From contig CM064670.1 of NCBI GenBank assembly GCA_032717465.1, positions 13,298,431 to 13,362,430 of the forward strand: DNA of 64,000 nucleotides. The letters are read 5' to 3'. A program made the position numbers and the translations under genes. Source of the stretch: Coenobita brevimanus (lineage: Eukaryota; Arthropoda; Malacostraca; Decapoda; Coenobitidae). Under the pieces are notes generated by a model. The model did not search any database and was not told the DNA's origin. It saw only the letters and a list, made by a program, of their open reading frames with translations. Shown here piece after piece: positions 55,303-64,000 of this stretch. The first letter of the stretch is position 1; the number at the start of each line of letters is the position of its first letter.

Positions 55303-58300
55303 ACTGGGTTACCTTGACTGGGAAGAAATACGATCTGAATGAGAGGTGGTCACGTCCACAAAGAGGTGGGTGTTCAGAACGCATATGCATCTCCAAGTTC
55401 TGGAAGAGTTCATGATCCTCCCTCGATGTGAATGGTACCAACACACCCACTGTCCCACTCAGTGTTGTATATACCAGAGACTCACTGCCACCAGGGATCA
55501 ATGTTGCTTTCTGAAAACAATTCCATCATCATTATCATCTTGTATCTATCAACTTATAATATACATCACCCAATACTTTACTGTCCCATTAGGGGATCCA
55601 AGGTATGCTGCTGTCCACACATTTTAAGGTGCGAGTAACAAGATGCTCATCCCCAACTACCATTACATCAGAGAATAAGAGAAAAAATCAAACCATTATG
55701 GGCTATATTCAGTTGAGTACATTAACTATTCCACCTAATATCCAAGTGATTAAATGGTTACTACCATTCGTCAATTCGTTTCATTTAGTTTATACAGGCT
55801 CCAATATGCTTGCATGTGTTGGCCTTGGTCACCTAATGGCGGCTCTCCATGCTGCTCATCTCTTGCAGCCTCCCTATTCAATCCCTCATCCCGGAGGTCA
55901 CACTTTATGACCTCGTCCCATGCCTTTTTCAGTCTACCTCTCACAACCCTACCCTCAACGTTCACACTTCTTACTTTCTACACCCAGCTGTCATCCCCCA
56001 TTCGCTTCACATGCCAAAACACTGTAGTAAATGATTTTCTGTGCTACAAGAAACCACTTGGTTTTGTCACTCACTGTAGAGTCACCTGAAGGTAGCAATA
56101 CATCAAGAGAGGATGGTGTGATACCACTAACCACAACAGACATAAAGTCTTAAGTATACTATGAGATACATTTGCTTTCTGGTATTCCGTCAATTCATCA
56201 TCAGATGCCTTACTGCCCCATTACAGGCTAAGCTTTCTCAGTCCCCATATTTAAGGCAAGTGACTCTAGTGGTTTCAACTAACTTGGCCCAGATTTTCAT
56301 CCTCCTGCAGCCTATTCCATGTAGCTGAATGACAGAAACAGACAATGCTATGGGTCTACAACATTTCCAAAGCACCTCTTTGTGATTAACATCAAATTCT
56401 AGAGTTAATCTATTATTACAGATCAGCATTCAACATCTAGAGGTGGCACTTTTAGGCCACATTAGAGTAGAATGAGTAAAGCCACTTTTCCAAAAGTGAC
56501 ACTAAGTGAGCAATATACCCCAGTCACCCTTCAGATTTCTACCCTTATGGGCCACATCCAGTTGGAGAACTTCAATGCACTACACCACTGGGCATCAACT
56601 ATTTGGCAAGAATAAAGAGTAAATATATGAAACTGTATGCTTTGTCTTGCTATTGATACTGCAAAGGATGTTCATGCATCTTAGTCCCCCACCCCACCCT
56701 GCTTGGATGAAATGTTAATCCACCAATGATGCAACCTAAACAAGATAATTACCGGTACGTAGCCTTTTGGCATCTCTTATGCCAAATCCTATGTTGATTA
56801 ACCAATTTTTCTATTTCAGATAACGTTTTCTGCACTGATGTGGGTAGGTGAAAATGAAAAGAATCAATTAATATGACATATCATGGCAATCACTTTTCGC
56901 ACCGCTAAAGAATAAACCAATTGGGTTGCCAGGTACCTCAATCATTCTGAAAATTTTGTCATATGAAAATGTAACCTGCCAACCCAGGATCACAATATGA
57001 TACCCTGTGGTTGTCCCTTTGTGATGAGAAAAGTGATTGCCATGATGCATGAGATTCATCTATTCTCTTTCACTCACCCATGTCAGTTTTGTAAAACTCA
57101 ATATGACACACACACACACACACACAAAAAAAAAGTTAATAAGCGTAAGATCTGACATGTGATATATCAAAAGGCTTCACAAATATATTCTGTATGGGGT
57201 AGCATCATTGTGTGGATTCTCATTTTGTCCAGGTGTGGAGACAGGGCCAAGGTACTTGTACAGTCACAGAAACAATTATCTTCCCAGCTCCATCTGAAGA
57301 AAACTTACAACTGGCAAAATACAATCAAACCCCATCTCTACCAGTGTGTGTTTCAGATGCTTTGATTTTTCACTAAGTATCTGTCAAACTTTGGGAAGAT
57401 TTGTGTTTGTGCCTGTACACCCTGTGTATGGTGCTATAAGACCTGTAATGATGGCAATAATTTCACTCGTAACAGGAGGTATAGGAAACTGGATTGTGAT
57501 AATGAAATAAAAACTGATGAGGAGGAGGAGCAGGAGAAGAACAATAAAATGAAGGATGATGATAATGACAATGAAAATACAGACGGCAGCGGTGCCAATG
57601 ACGATGGTGACAATGACTGACAAGACACAACATACCTCAAGAGTATTGACAGTCTCGCCAACATGGAAATTTGCCACAACCTCTGCCTTTTGAGATGCAC
57701 CGTTGAGAAGCCCTCGGTCCCACAGTGCTTTGTTGCCTGTTGGATCTTCATCAACGTCATCAGTTATGTCTCCACCCAACCTCACCTGGAAAAATAACAA
57801 CTTTACAGTACTTCCATTATAAATTACTCTCATGAAACTGAAAAAACAGAACTTAAACAACTGCTCGTGCTATTGGAGAGATGCATCATCATCATCCGGA
57901 CCTCCTTCCCCACCCTAGGGCAGGGTGAGAAGTAGCAATGTCCAGACAGCCCAATTTTGCCCAATCCAATGGGCCATGCTTCCATTCACTCATCATTCAA
58001 GCCCCAGGAAACCTGAATTTATCTGATACACATACAGTACAAGAATATCATCATCATCATCATCTTCATCATCATCATCAACCAGACCTGCTTTCCCATC
58101 CTAGGGAAGGGTGAGGAGTCTTAATTACACAATAACTGCACCTAATTTCACCATTTTTCTGGAAAGAATAATTATTTTTTCTTCCTTTTTTGGCTTCGAG
58201 CCTTTGCGTCTTTCTTCTTTGCATTAAAAAATCATCGTTTTTTACATTCTTTAACTGCAGGTGGAGGAATGAACCATCCACTCACTTGATGTACCGCTGT

Positions 58301-60754
58301 CTTCAGGTAACTACAATGATTGGCAAGCCAAATGGTTTCCTGTAGCTCAGAAAACCTTTTACTACTGTAAGCTGGGTGGTAACCCCATAACCAAATGACA
58401 CCTGGTGGTGTAGTAGGTCAAGGAACTCCAATTAGATGAGAGCTCTTAAGGATTTACTTCAAGGGATGGTCGGGGTTTACTGCTCATATAATGCCACTTA
58501 AGGAAGAGTGAGGTTGGTCACCCTTGCCTTAAATGTCAGAAGTGAACTGCCTAACCCCTGGCCCTTATGCTTATGATGAGACAGAAAAGGATTGGATGAT
58601 GAATGGAGTTCCACTGTTACCTAAAAAGTTAATCTGGCAGTCTGCTCAATTTGCTTCACCAGCTGTATGGAAAATGGTTCAATAATTTAAGACACATCAG
58701 GGACATTTCATAACTTACAGTACAAGAGCACACTTACCACAGCCACATTGCCAAACTTGTCAGCGAGGGAAGCTGTGTCGTAATCAAGGAGGCAGGAGGT
58801 GGTCACCCAGCGCTGGTTTGTGTCGTCAACAAAAATTATAAGTTGGTTCTCCTGTCGCTTATATCGCACCACGAAGAGCGACTCCTGCACGTCACTCACA
58901 AACACCCGTTGGCCCCTCGCTTTCATGTCCACAATCAAGTTAGGGATGTGCTGTCACATATCTTTATATTAGTGATAAGGTTCTCATTGTACAGGGAGAT
59001 AAGAGAATATTTTAACTCTCTGGATCCAAGGATTTCTATTAAATGGGCACAAATTCTACTGTTAAATAAAATTCCAAGAGGCAACAATACCACAGAATAA
59101 TTAAAGCATTTGAGATACTTTCATAGCTGCTGATTAACAGACATCTCTCAGCTGGACACACGCTTCCAATGTTAACCCCAAAACTGCGACTTACACTGCT
59201 AAATGCCCACCAATCAACAGTAAATTACATCTTGAGTCAAGGGAGAGAAAAAAAAAAAAATCCACACTTTGCTTTAAGGCCAACATAGGACTAATAATGA
59301 TACTGATCCTATGATGGCATCTAGAGTTTTCTTCAGCTGCTCTCCCCACATGTTCATGCTGTATATTTTGATGAAGTCCCCCACAAAATTCAAAAATTAA
59401 AACACATGCCCTGATGGCAGTACTGTAGATACTGACCTAAAAATTGGCACACATTTACTTTAAAATATGGTCCTCCATCTCATCATGCCAAAAACTGTCT
59501 GTGAAGGAAACTTTTAACAGGACCAAAACCCTTCAACTTAGCTGCAAAATGACTTGCTACAAGAGATACTGACTGTACTGTATATTGGATATACACACCC
59601 TTCAACATGTTCTCCTTCATATCAAGAAATTAATACAGGCTTCCAACCGCTATAAAATCTATACTTTTTGCACACCACAAGAAGGTCAGGATTTCCTAAT
59701 GCTGCAGTTTAGGGATTAATCTTACTAAAATACTATATACCACAATCGCAGTAAAAGGGTTAAAACAGTCTCTCTTTTCACTACCTCTTTCACCTCTTGC
59801 ACTACCTTCTTGCTTACACTGTACACACATACCGTACTACATGTATCACTGTTATCTCTAGACTTGATACCTATACTGAAGTTGCAACATATACTAATGG
59901 CTACATCATTATTACATGACATAAAATATACAAAAGAATATTAAGGTAGCCACCAAGTGGTTAGTGAAGTGATTTGATGTCTAACAAGATAGTATAAAGA
60001 TGTGTATTTTAATAAAACAGATTTTCTGGCTTTTATTTCTCACTAGATCTACCTGCAAGTCACAAAAACACCTCTCAAAATACCATCACCTCAGTCCTGA
60101 ACCAGACAACCCTAGTTATGGACAGTGGGTGTTAGAAATGAAATGGTGATGTGAGAATGTATGGGACACAGAAGGACTGCTGGACTCCTTGGGGAGACTA
60201 CTGTCTATGCCCAGAGTCAGATACATTAAAAATACAGAATATATAATAATAACAGTGATGATCTTGATAATCACAGTAATTAAAGAAAAAAAAAAAAAAA
60301 GTGAAGAGATGTTACAAAGTCTCTTAACTCCCTGAGAATACAGCCTTAAGTGTACTTCACAGCACAGCTTCAGGCAAAAGTTCACCCAGTATTTCATCTC
60401 TTAAACTTCTTACTTTCCTCTGCTGACAAATATTCTGGGTACAGAGTGGCTTAGTATGTTTCTCTGTCTACACATGACACTTTGATGTGATGTTGCAGAG
60501 GATGAAAGTTACACACATCTTAAGTGAAAAACAAACAGAGAAACATTATGCAAATCTAAGACCCTGACTGTCTATACAATGCCCTTACTTTGTTCTCACA
60601 CTTTCTCAGCAGCTTCTTCTTGCCAAGGTCGTATATTCTGAGCAGGCGACCAACAGCCACCAGGACGCGGCCAGTGTACGAGACAATGGATGTGGGGATG
60701 TCCTCTACTTCGGTGCGATGAACGAGCTCAAGGGTGTTGCACTCACTACCAACA
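43157..60754 (-). CDS. SF3B3: SF3B3, 3' part (splicing factor 3B subunit 3), five exons
   Basis: SF3B3 (SAP130) is a scaffold protein of the SF3b complex in the U2 snRNP, acting in the nucleus in branch-site recognition. Five exons, 60589-60754, 58738-58950, 57636-57785, 55313-55510 and 43157-43297, join in frame with consensus splice sites. They encode about 288 residues, roughly the last quarter of a protein near 1,200 residues in animals, covering the C-terminal CPSF-A/MMS1-type beta-propeller region. Key matches are DPTGNKALWDRGLLNGASQK, IPGGSESLVYTTLSG, SEHPPLCGRDHLSFRSY and the C-terminus LEDIRTRYAF. The 5' exons lie beyond the window. Introns carry LINEs in both orientations. Identity is certain by family resemblance. 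Confidence 0.97.
43561..43594. repeat. Poly(T) tract
   Basis: A run of 34 T in the last SF3B3 intron, equal to an A run on the sense strand of the gene. Confidence 0.95.
43693..43724. repeat. (TA)n microsatellite
   Basis: A pure AT/TA tract in the last SF3B3 intron. Confidence 0.95.
43796..43880 (+). mobile_element. Dispersed repeat S1, tail fragment
   Basis: Contains aactgccaggaccaacttgc, cctggggcaacacaggatt and gatgaatgatgaatg, matching the S1 3' end. Confidence 0.75.
44041..44082. repeat. Poly(T)-poly(G) tract
   Basis: About 24 T followed directly by about 17 G. This is an unusual strand-asymmetric homopolymer pair, which could also be a sequencing or assembly weak point. Confidence 0.9.
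44289..44758 (-). mobile_element. RTE-like alpha LINE, 3'-terminal fragment
   Basis: The minus strand encodes IPTLTNGNEAWTLLEGHKSR, GAYGVTWRNRLTNEDVRED and LRWFGHMESERLTRGVYVSE. The tail is a short TATC tract (GATA in sense) at 44289-44303. It is more diverged than the copies at 8239-8770 and 62337-64000. Confidence 0.88.
45213..45249. repeat. (AC)n microsatellite
   Basis: An AC tract in the last SF3B3 intron, without a neighbouring LINE. Confidence 0.95.
45366..45855 (+). mobile_element. Dispersed repeat S1, near-complete copy
   Basis: A plus-orientation copy running from a T run (45339-45365) through pyrimidine-rich repeats, two gggtgact(t/c)tacact blocks, ggtggattagtgggtaatt and gatttatatccatggggtgg, to ggattggatgatggatggat. 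The A-box-like and B-box-like parts lie at about 45648-45662 and 45688-45700. Confidence 0.78.
45885..46165 (+). mobile_element. RTE-like gamma LINE, 3'-terminal fragment
   Basis: Encodes RRDRLGWFGHVVGMKDDNWV and VRGRLKKSWSEVTECDLRNK, the C-terminal module of an RTE-type LINE distinct from alpha and beta. It ends with ggtgatgaccagggctgatg and catgcaagcatgttgagcc. A related fragment lies inverted at 55765-56030. Confidence 0.75.
46265..46380 (+). repeat. Tandem duplication, two units of about 55 bp
   Basis: The blocks cactcagttc(c/t), aaaagtct(c/g)tcttgagat and aataaaattttct occur twice in direct order, with a few differences. Confidence 0.85.
46397..49553 (+). mobile_element. RTE-like alpha LINE, nearly full length, in the last SF3B3 intron
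   Basis: The 5' end carries the GTCG-TAAAAGG-CGAC hairpin (46414-46428) also seen at the start of beta. One reading frame spans endonuclease and RT, interrupted once. The 3' end is the usual GATA tail (49538-49553). It lies antisense to SF3B3. A target duplication could not be fixed; TTGAGAT occurs at about 46354 and 49556, but that would leave about 40 unexplained bases at the 5' side. Confidence 0.92.
46451..49525 (+). pseudogene. Alpha LINE polyprotein: endonuclease plus reverse transcriptase, one in-frame stop
   Basis: A single frame of about 1,025 codons is interrupted only by TGA at 46847-46849; 46856-49525 is open for 889 codons. Endonuclease: GTWNVRGANDE (about 46558), ITETKWRGE (catalytic Glu, about 46650), VYAPTQ (46862), LIGDMNGKVGN (about 46966), AMIDYVCV, and GLSDNYLVV, where the catalytic SDH histidine is Asn (codon 47279-47281). 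RT: KSGKAPGIDGVCGEMLKHGG (48040), NHRGICLLSIIGKVYGRIL, AFMDLEKAYDRLD (48424), VGLKQGCVMSPWLFNLYMDG (48599) and LLFADDTVLLSEDEGEL (48744). The C-terminus has LRWFGHVERMEGERL and GRPRMRWRDGVERY. Confidence 0.92.
49554..51164. other. SF3B3 intron; possible gamma LINE tail
   Basis: AT-rich intron sequence. 50545-50640 on the minus strand resembles the gamma 3' end (gtcatggtgaccaaggccaa, catgcaggcatgtttgagcc), weakly. An A run lies at about 50913-50942. Otherwise no feature is supported. Confidence 0.55.
51165..51680 (-). mobile_element. Dispersed repeat S1, near-complete copy
   Basis: Shares all S1 landmarks with 39770-40272, including the catccatccatccacc end, ggcgccaaaatttggttata, cctggtgtaaaggaaacc and a purine-rich agaaggaagagg part. 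Confidence 0.78.
51681..52999. other. SF3B3 intron, no gene recognised
   Basis: Unique-looking sequence with a (GGA)n tract at 52189-52210. Short open frames here are unsupported. Confidence 0.5.
53000..53710 (-). pseudogene. CR1/L2-like LINE, C-terminal fragment of the RT protein
   Basis: The minus strand from 53644: SEKDLGVMITNDLTLSKQC, then LLVRPHLEYCMQLWS (about 53430), IPRLRNESYHERLEELNLCS (53365), KCRLRGNLFEVFKIMKGYG, NGCRIMGKRFRTHEAK and NIWNRLPSDTVNSISVKSFK (about 53110). This is the typical C-terminal module of CR1/L2-type LINEs and differs from the family at 14013. Frames shift several times. It lies in the last SF3B3 intron, in the same orientation as the gene. Confidence 0.85.
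53717..53937 (+). mobile_element. Dispersed repeat S1, starting at its tRNA-like part
   Basis: It starts aaggtgcctggtggtttag and holds gaaggtttatatccaaggg, ending ggcaacgtaggattgggtg and a GGAT tail. This shorter copy starts just where a tRNA-derived head would, which supports a SINE-like nature. Confidence 0.75.
54210..54790 (+). repeat. Diverged direct repeat, two units about 445 bp apart
   Basis: 54218-54345 and 54660-54790 share tttggcacc/ttttgcacc, (t/c)gaccttcaaaaa, aaggccatt/aaggtcatt, ggtacatgta/ggcacaagta, ccta(a/g)g and tgta(a/t)taatac. Divergence is high. No coding potential. Confidence 0.6.
55254..55299. repeat. (TA)n microsatellite beside the SF3B3 donor
   Basis: A TA tract ending about 14 bases from the donor of exon 55313-55510. 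Confidence 0.95.
55313..55510 (-). CDS. SF3B3: SF3B3 exon
   Basis: 198 bases, phase 0 at both ends, 66 residues. Acceptor ttttcag at 55511 and donor GTAACC at 55312. It encodes IPGGSESLVYTTLSGTVGVL, VPFTSREDHELFQ and PPLCGRDHLSFRSYFFPVK, all conserved in SF3B3. The intron below it is about 12 kb and contains a (TA)n tract only 15 bases past the donor. Confidence 0.97.
55560..56110 (+). mobile_element. Diverged S1-like repeat interrupted by a gamma LINE fragment
   Basis: Left (about 55580-55650) and right (about 56040-56095, agaaaccacttggttttgtc, actgtagagtcacc) pieces resemble S1. Between them, 55765-56030 on the minus strand encodes MNVEGRVVRGRLKKAWDEVI and KCDLRDEGLNREAARDEQHG, a gamma-type LINE 3' fragment. 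Confidence 0.55.
56200..56600. other. Old S1-like remnants
   Basis: Isolated matches to S1 (ccatatttaaggcaagtgac, gggccacatccagttgga, cactacaccactgggca) suggest one or two very old copies. Nothing else is recognised out to 57100, apart from a pair of complementary blocks near 56880 and 57050. Confidence 0.4.
57636..57785 (-). CDS. SF3B3: SF3B3 exon
   Basis: 150 bases, 50 residues, phase 0. Acceptor tttttccag, donor GTATGT. It encodes VRLGGDITDDVDEDPTGNK, ALWDRGLLNGASQKAEVV and FHVGETVNTLE. Confidence 0.97.
58030..58085. repeat. (ATC)n simple repeat
   Basis: A run of catcat/atcatc around 58048-58080. A shorter one lies at 57887-57898. Both precede related text (ccagacctgctttcccatcc against ccggacctccttccccaccc), indicating a diverged duplicated repeat of about 190 bases. 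Confidence 0.75.
58318..58605 (+). mobile_element. Dispersed repeat S1, diverged copy
   Basis: Contains ggcaagccaaatggtttcct, aagctgggtggtaaccccat, cacctggtggtgtagtagg, tcaagggatggtcggggttt and gatgatgaatgg in S1 order. It lies in the SF3B3 intron between exons 57636-57785 and 58738-58950. Confidence 0.75.
58738..58950 (-). CDS. SF3B3: SF3B3 exon
   Basis: 213 bases, 71 residues, phase 0. Acceptor tgtgacag, donor GTAAGT. It encodes HIPNLIVDMKARGQRVFVSD, VQESLFVVRYKRQENQLII, DDTNQRWVTT and LLDYDT ending ADKFGNVAV, as expected in SF3B3. Confidence 0.97.
58951..60588. other. SF3B3 intron, no other feature recognised
   Basis: AT-rich intron with short A runs at 59250-59262 and 60286-60300. No mobile element is recognised with confidence. 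Confidence 0.5.
60589..60754 (-). CDS. SF3B3: SF3B3 exon, 5'-most in the window
   Basis: 166 bases. The 3' end is a strong donor (AAA then GTAAGG at 60588-60583). The frame gives TLELVHRTEVEDIPTSIVSY, GRVLVAVGRLLRIYDLGKKK and LLRKCENK. The 5' boundary is placed after gtgacag (60755-60757), leaving one base of a split codon. An alternative AG at about 60746-60747 would shorten it by nine bases. Upstream intron sequence is degenerate LINE. Confidence 0.92.
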
Positions 60755-60839
60755 CTGTCACAAAAATGAGTCAGTCAGTACAGACCGTTAAGAGCACACA
60801 AAAAGTGCTTGGTCAGCAAATGCTAAGTAAGTGTGGTAC

Positions 60840-62255
60840 TGCAAATGAGAAAGTGACAGCATGGTGTGATGTGCAAAAGAAGAATGTGGATGGAATGCAT
60901 GCTAGAAAGGAATTCAGATTAAGAAAATGGGACTTTGTTGAGTCGATGAGGAATTTGGGAGGAATTTGAATGTAAAGTGGAGGGAATGTAAGGAAATGTT
61001 CTGGAAGGAGATAAAGAGAGTTAGACAGGGCGATAAAGAAGTTAATGGGGGAGTGAAATATACAAACGGTAGATTGCTAGTGCAGAAGGAAGAAAAGTGA
61101 GAAGATGGAGTGAACACTTTCAGGAACTGTTAAAAATAATGTGAGTATGAGTGGCTGCAGAACTGCTGGGAGAAGGAGGGTGGGGAGAAGGAGGGTGGGG
61201 AGAAGGAGGGTGGTGAGAAGGGTGGGAGAGATCAGTAGGACAGAAGCAGCAGATGCAATGATGAGTGTCAAAATGGGGAAAGACCCAGGAATTGATGTGG
61301 TGTGTGGTGAAATGATGAAGCATGGAGGAGAGACAGTATCAGAGTGGATATGGAAGATGTGAATATTGGCCTGGGAGGACAGAAGAGTCCCAGAGGATAG
61401 GAAGTCAGGTATAATTACTGTATTCCCTTGTACAAAGGAAAAGGGGAAAAAGAAATGTGTGGTAATCATAGGGACATTTGTCTTCTTAGTGTAATAGGCA
61501 AAGTATACAGTAGGAAATAACAGTGGAATTACTTGAAGAACAGGGAGGTTTTGGGAAGGGAAGTGGTTGTATAAATCAGATAATCATCCTTAGGTCTCTG
61601 ATGGAAAAGTGTCTAGAGAAGGGAAAGAAGTTATATGCAGCCTTCATGGATTTGGAGAAAGCATGTGACAGAGTGGACAGACAAGGAACGTGGAAAATAT
61701 TAAGAATATGGAGTAAATGGGAAGTTGTTGAATGCTGTGAAGAGCATGTATAAGGGTGCTAAGACTGCAGTGCGTGTGGATGGTGAACTGAGTGAATTTT
61801 TTTATCTGAATGCTGGGCGGAAACAGGGATGTGTCATGTCTTCATGGTTGTTCAATCTGTGTATGGATGGGGTTATAAATGAGATACAAGGTAGAGCAGT
61901 GGATGTTGGAGTGACCCTACTGAGAGAGGGCAATGTTTGGAAACTTCCTGTATTGTTGTTTGCAGGTGATACTGTACTGTTAAGTGAAGACAAAGGGGAA
62001 CTGCATGGCTTGGTGAATGAGTTTGGGTGTGTGTGTAAGAAATAGAATCTAAATGTGAACGTAAGGAAGGGCAAGGTTATGGTCTTTGAGAGAAATGAAG
62101 TCACTGAATGTGCAGTGAGGCTGGATGGTGAGGAAATGGAAAATGTGAGGCCATTTAAGTACTTGGGTAGTGTGATGAGTAAGATGGAAGTTTGGAGGAT
62201 GAAGTGCTTGAAAGGGTACAGCAAGGAAGAAAGTGGCTGGTTCTTTGAAAGCTAT
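60840..62255 (+). pseudogene. Degenerate alpha-type LINE fragment in an SF3B3 intron
   Basis: Diverged from the 47700-49040 copy by many substitutions and indels but collinear: MFWKEIKRVRQ-like text (about 60995), KMGKDPGIDVVCGEMMKHGG (about 61275), EEQGGFGKGSGCINQIIILR (61532), AFMDLEKACDRVDRQGTWK (about 61640), GRKQGCVMSSWLFNLCMDG (about 61815), LLFAGDTVLLSEDKGELHG (FADD changed to FAGD, about 61959) and PFKYLGSVMSKMEV (62150). It stops abruptly near 62255, where a beta tail begins. It is antisense to SF3B3. Confidence 0.87.
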
Positions 62256-62336
62256 CTATCTATCTATTTACCTAGGCTGCTTCCCCCAAGGAAAGGGAGG
62301 TAGCCGAGACAGGACGACACACTCCCCATTTAATCT
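62256..62336 (-). mobile_element. Beta LINE 3'-terminal scrap
   Basis: A tatc run, then ttacctaggctgcttccccc and ggaggtagccgagacaggac, identical to the beta 3' UTR end (23377-23450), cut after about 80 bases by the alpha tail at 62337. Confidence 0.85.
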
Positions 62337-64000
62337 ATCTATCTATCTATCTATTGCCAGACGCCTCAATCCCGTTTGGGGTGGCCACAAACAAATCGCC
62401 TCCAAGTCGCCCTGTCCCCCGCCATTTCACTGCCCTGCTCCCAACTCACACCCTCCTCTCTCATATACCTCTCCACCCCATCCCTCCATCTCATCCTCGG
62501 CCTCCCCCTCCTTCTTCCCCCCTCCACCTCACTCACATACACTCTCTTCGTCAGTCTTTCACCCTCCATCCTCTCCACATGGCCAAACCTCCTCAGTGTG
62601 TTCCTCATAACACTTCCTATCACATCCACATCAACACCACAACGCTCCTTTATATCCTCATTCGTCAGCCTGTCTCTCCACGTGACTCCACAGGCTCCTC
62701 TTAAATAACTCATTTCCACTGCTCTCACTCTTGACTTGTGTCCTTCCAATAACGTCCAAGTTTCACTTTCGTACGTTAGAGTTGGTATCACAATACTGTC
62801 ATGTAGTAACTTTTTCACTTCCATGCTCACTTCCCTGTTTCTTATCACAGTTATCAAGGAACCAGCAACCTTTCTTCCCTGCTGTACCCTTTCAAGCACT
62901 TCACCCTCCAAACCTCCATCCTTACTCATCACACTACCCAAGTACTTAAACGTACTCACATTTTCCAATTCCTCACCAGCCAACCTCGCTGTACATTCAC
63001 TAACTTCGCCTCTCGCAAAGACCATCATTTTACTCTTCAATACATTCACCTTTAGATTCCGTTTCTTACACACTCTCTCAAACTCATCCACCAAGCCTTG
63101 CAGCTCCCCTTCGTCTTCACTCAGCAACACAGTATCATCTGCAAACAACAGTACAGGGATTTTCCAAACACTATCCTCTCTCACCAGGGCCACTCCAACA
63201 TCCACTACCCTACCTTGTACCTCTTTTATTACCCCATCCATGTACAGATTGAACAACCATGGAGACATGACACATCCCTGTTTCAACCCAACTTTCAAAG
63301 AGAAAAATTCACTTAGTTCACCATCCACACGCACTGCAGCCTTCGCACCATCGTACATACTCTTCACAGCATTCAACAACTTCCCATCTACTCCATATAT
63401 TCTTAACACTTTCCACAATCCTTGTCTATCCACCCTGTCATATGCTTTCTCCAAATCCATGAAAGCCGCATACAACTTCTTTCCCTTCTCTAGAAACTTT
63501 TCCACTAAAGATCTAAGAATGAATATCTGATCTACACAACCTCTTCCCTTCCTAAAGCCTCCCTGTTCTTCTCCAACTAATTTCTCTGTTCTTTCTCTAA
63601 CTCTGTCTATAAGTATCCTACCATACGCTTTTCCTATTATACTAAGAAGACAAATGCCTCTATGGTTACCACACACTTCTTTTTCCCCTTTTCCTTTGTA
63701 CAAGGGAATAATTATACCTGACTTCCAGTCCTCCAGGACTCTACCTTCCTCCCAGGCCAATCTGCACATCTTCCACATCCATTCTACTACTATCTCTCCC
63801 CCATGCTTCAGCATTTCACCACACACTCCATCAATTCCTGGGGCTTTCCCCGATTTAACTTTCTTCACTGCTTCCACAACTTCTATCCTACTGATTTCTT
63901 CCTGTCTTCTCACCTCCCTCCTTCTCCCAGCCATTCCCCAGCCATTTATACTCGCATTACTTCCATCCTCTACGTTCAACAATTCTTAAAGTGTTCTCTC
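62337..64000 (-). mobile_element. RTE-like alpha LINE, running off the window
   Basis: The GATA tail (TATC on plus, about 62334-62355) marks the 3' end; the element continues beyond 64000 in the 5' direction. It is very similar to 48,000-49,553. Confidence 0.92.
62366..63982 (-). pseudogene. Alpha LINE reverse transcriptase, 538 codons open
   Basis: Open from 63982 to the stop at 62366. It encodes the RT and C-terminal module: KSGKAPGIDGVCGEMLKHGG, NHRGICLLSIIGKAYGRIL, AFMDLEKAYDRVDRQGLWK, VGLKQGCVMSPWLFNLYMDG, LLFADDTVLLSEDEGEL and LRRFGHVERMEGERL. Relative to the 46.4-49.5 kb copy, one G is missing just upstream (about 63989, ctttaagaattg against ctttaaggaattg). This shifts the frame and separates the RT from its endonuclease part outside the window. 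Confidence 0.9.

Noticed and set aside
60718..60969. A plus-strand gene overlapping the SF3B3 exon
   Set aside because: The frame joins antisense exon sequence to degenerate LINE sequence and has no independent support.

Overview
This is eukaryotic, intron-containing, very repeat-rich DNA. The microsatellite load, the mix of APE-type LINEs (I-like, CR1-like, jockey-like and RTE-like), a Ty3/gypsy element with long LTRs, tRNA-derived SINEs and a clearly animal SF3B3 gene together suggest a decapod crustacean such as a crab. The phylum-level call is an inference; no species marker is visible.

The only confidently recognised cellular gene is the 3' quarter of SF3B3 (splicing factor 3B subunit 3) on the minus strand. 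Five exons are seen, from 60754 down to the stop at 43157-43159, all with good splice sites. The last intron is about 12 kb and holds an almost complete LINE. A second, unrecognised gene seems to run on the plus strand and end tail-to-tail with SF3B3 (possible exons 40502-40679 and 42938-43035).

1-17.5 kb is a mosaic of local duplications. D1 (1-1440 against 13850-17515) and D2 (1455-7442 against 10387-11550) are each interrupted by LINE insertions in one copy only, so the other copy is a natural empty site. An I-like LINE with RNase H (1814-6605) sits in D2. A CR1-like LINE (14013-16237) sits inside an (AC)n tract of D1. A palindromic foldback element occurs twice in opposite orientations (7443-9166 and 12258-13140), with a satellite of about 160 bp between. 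18.1-21.0 kb is another decayed LINE.

21.5-39.5 kb is a nest of retroelements: a SINE, a diverged LTR fragment, a nearly full RTE-like LINE (beta, 23360-26768, minus) and a Ty3/gypsy element with LTRs at 27422-29322 and 34541-39519. The right LTR contains a tRNA-SINE and a second beta LINE. That beta LINE contains a TA-flanked transposon with 295-bp terminal inverted repeats, which in turn holds a CR1-like LINE in an (AC)n tract.

39.5-64 kb is the genic part, with many copies of a short dispersed repeat (called S1 here, possibly tRNA-derived), a jockey-like LINE inserted in one S1 copy, RTE-like alpha LINEs (46397-49553 plus; 62337-64000 minus; degenerate 60840-62255 plus) and smaller fragments. 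All mobile-element reading frames seen are broken or incomplete. No rRNA gene, functional tRNA gene or CRISPR array was found.
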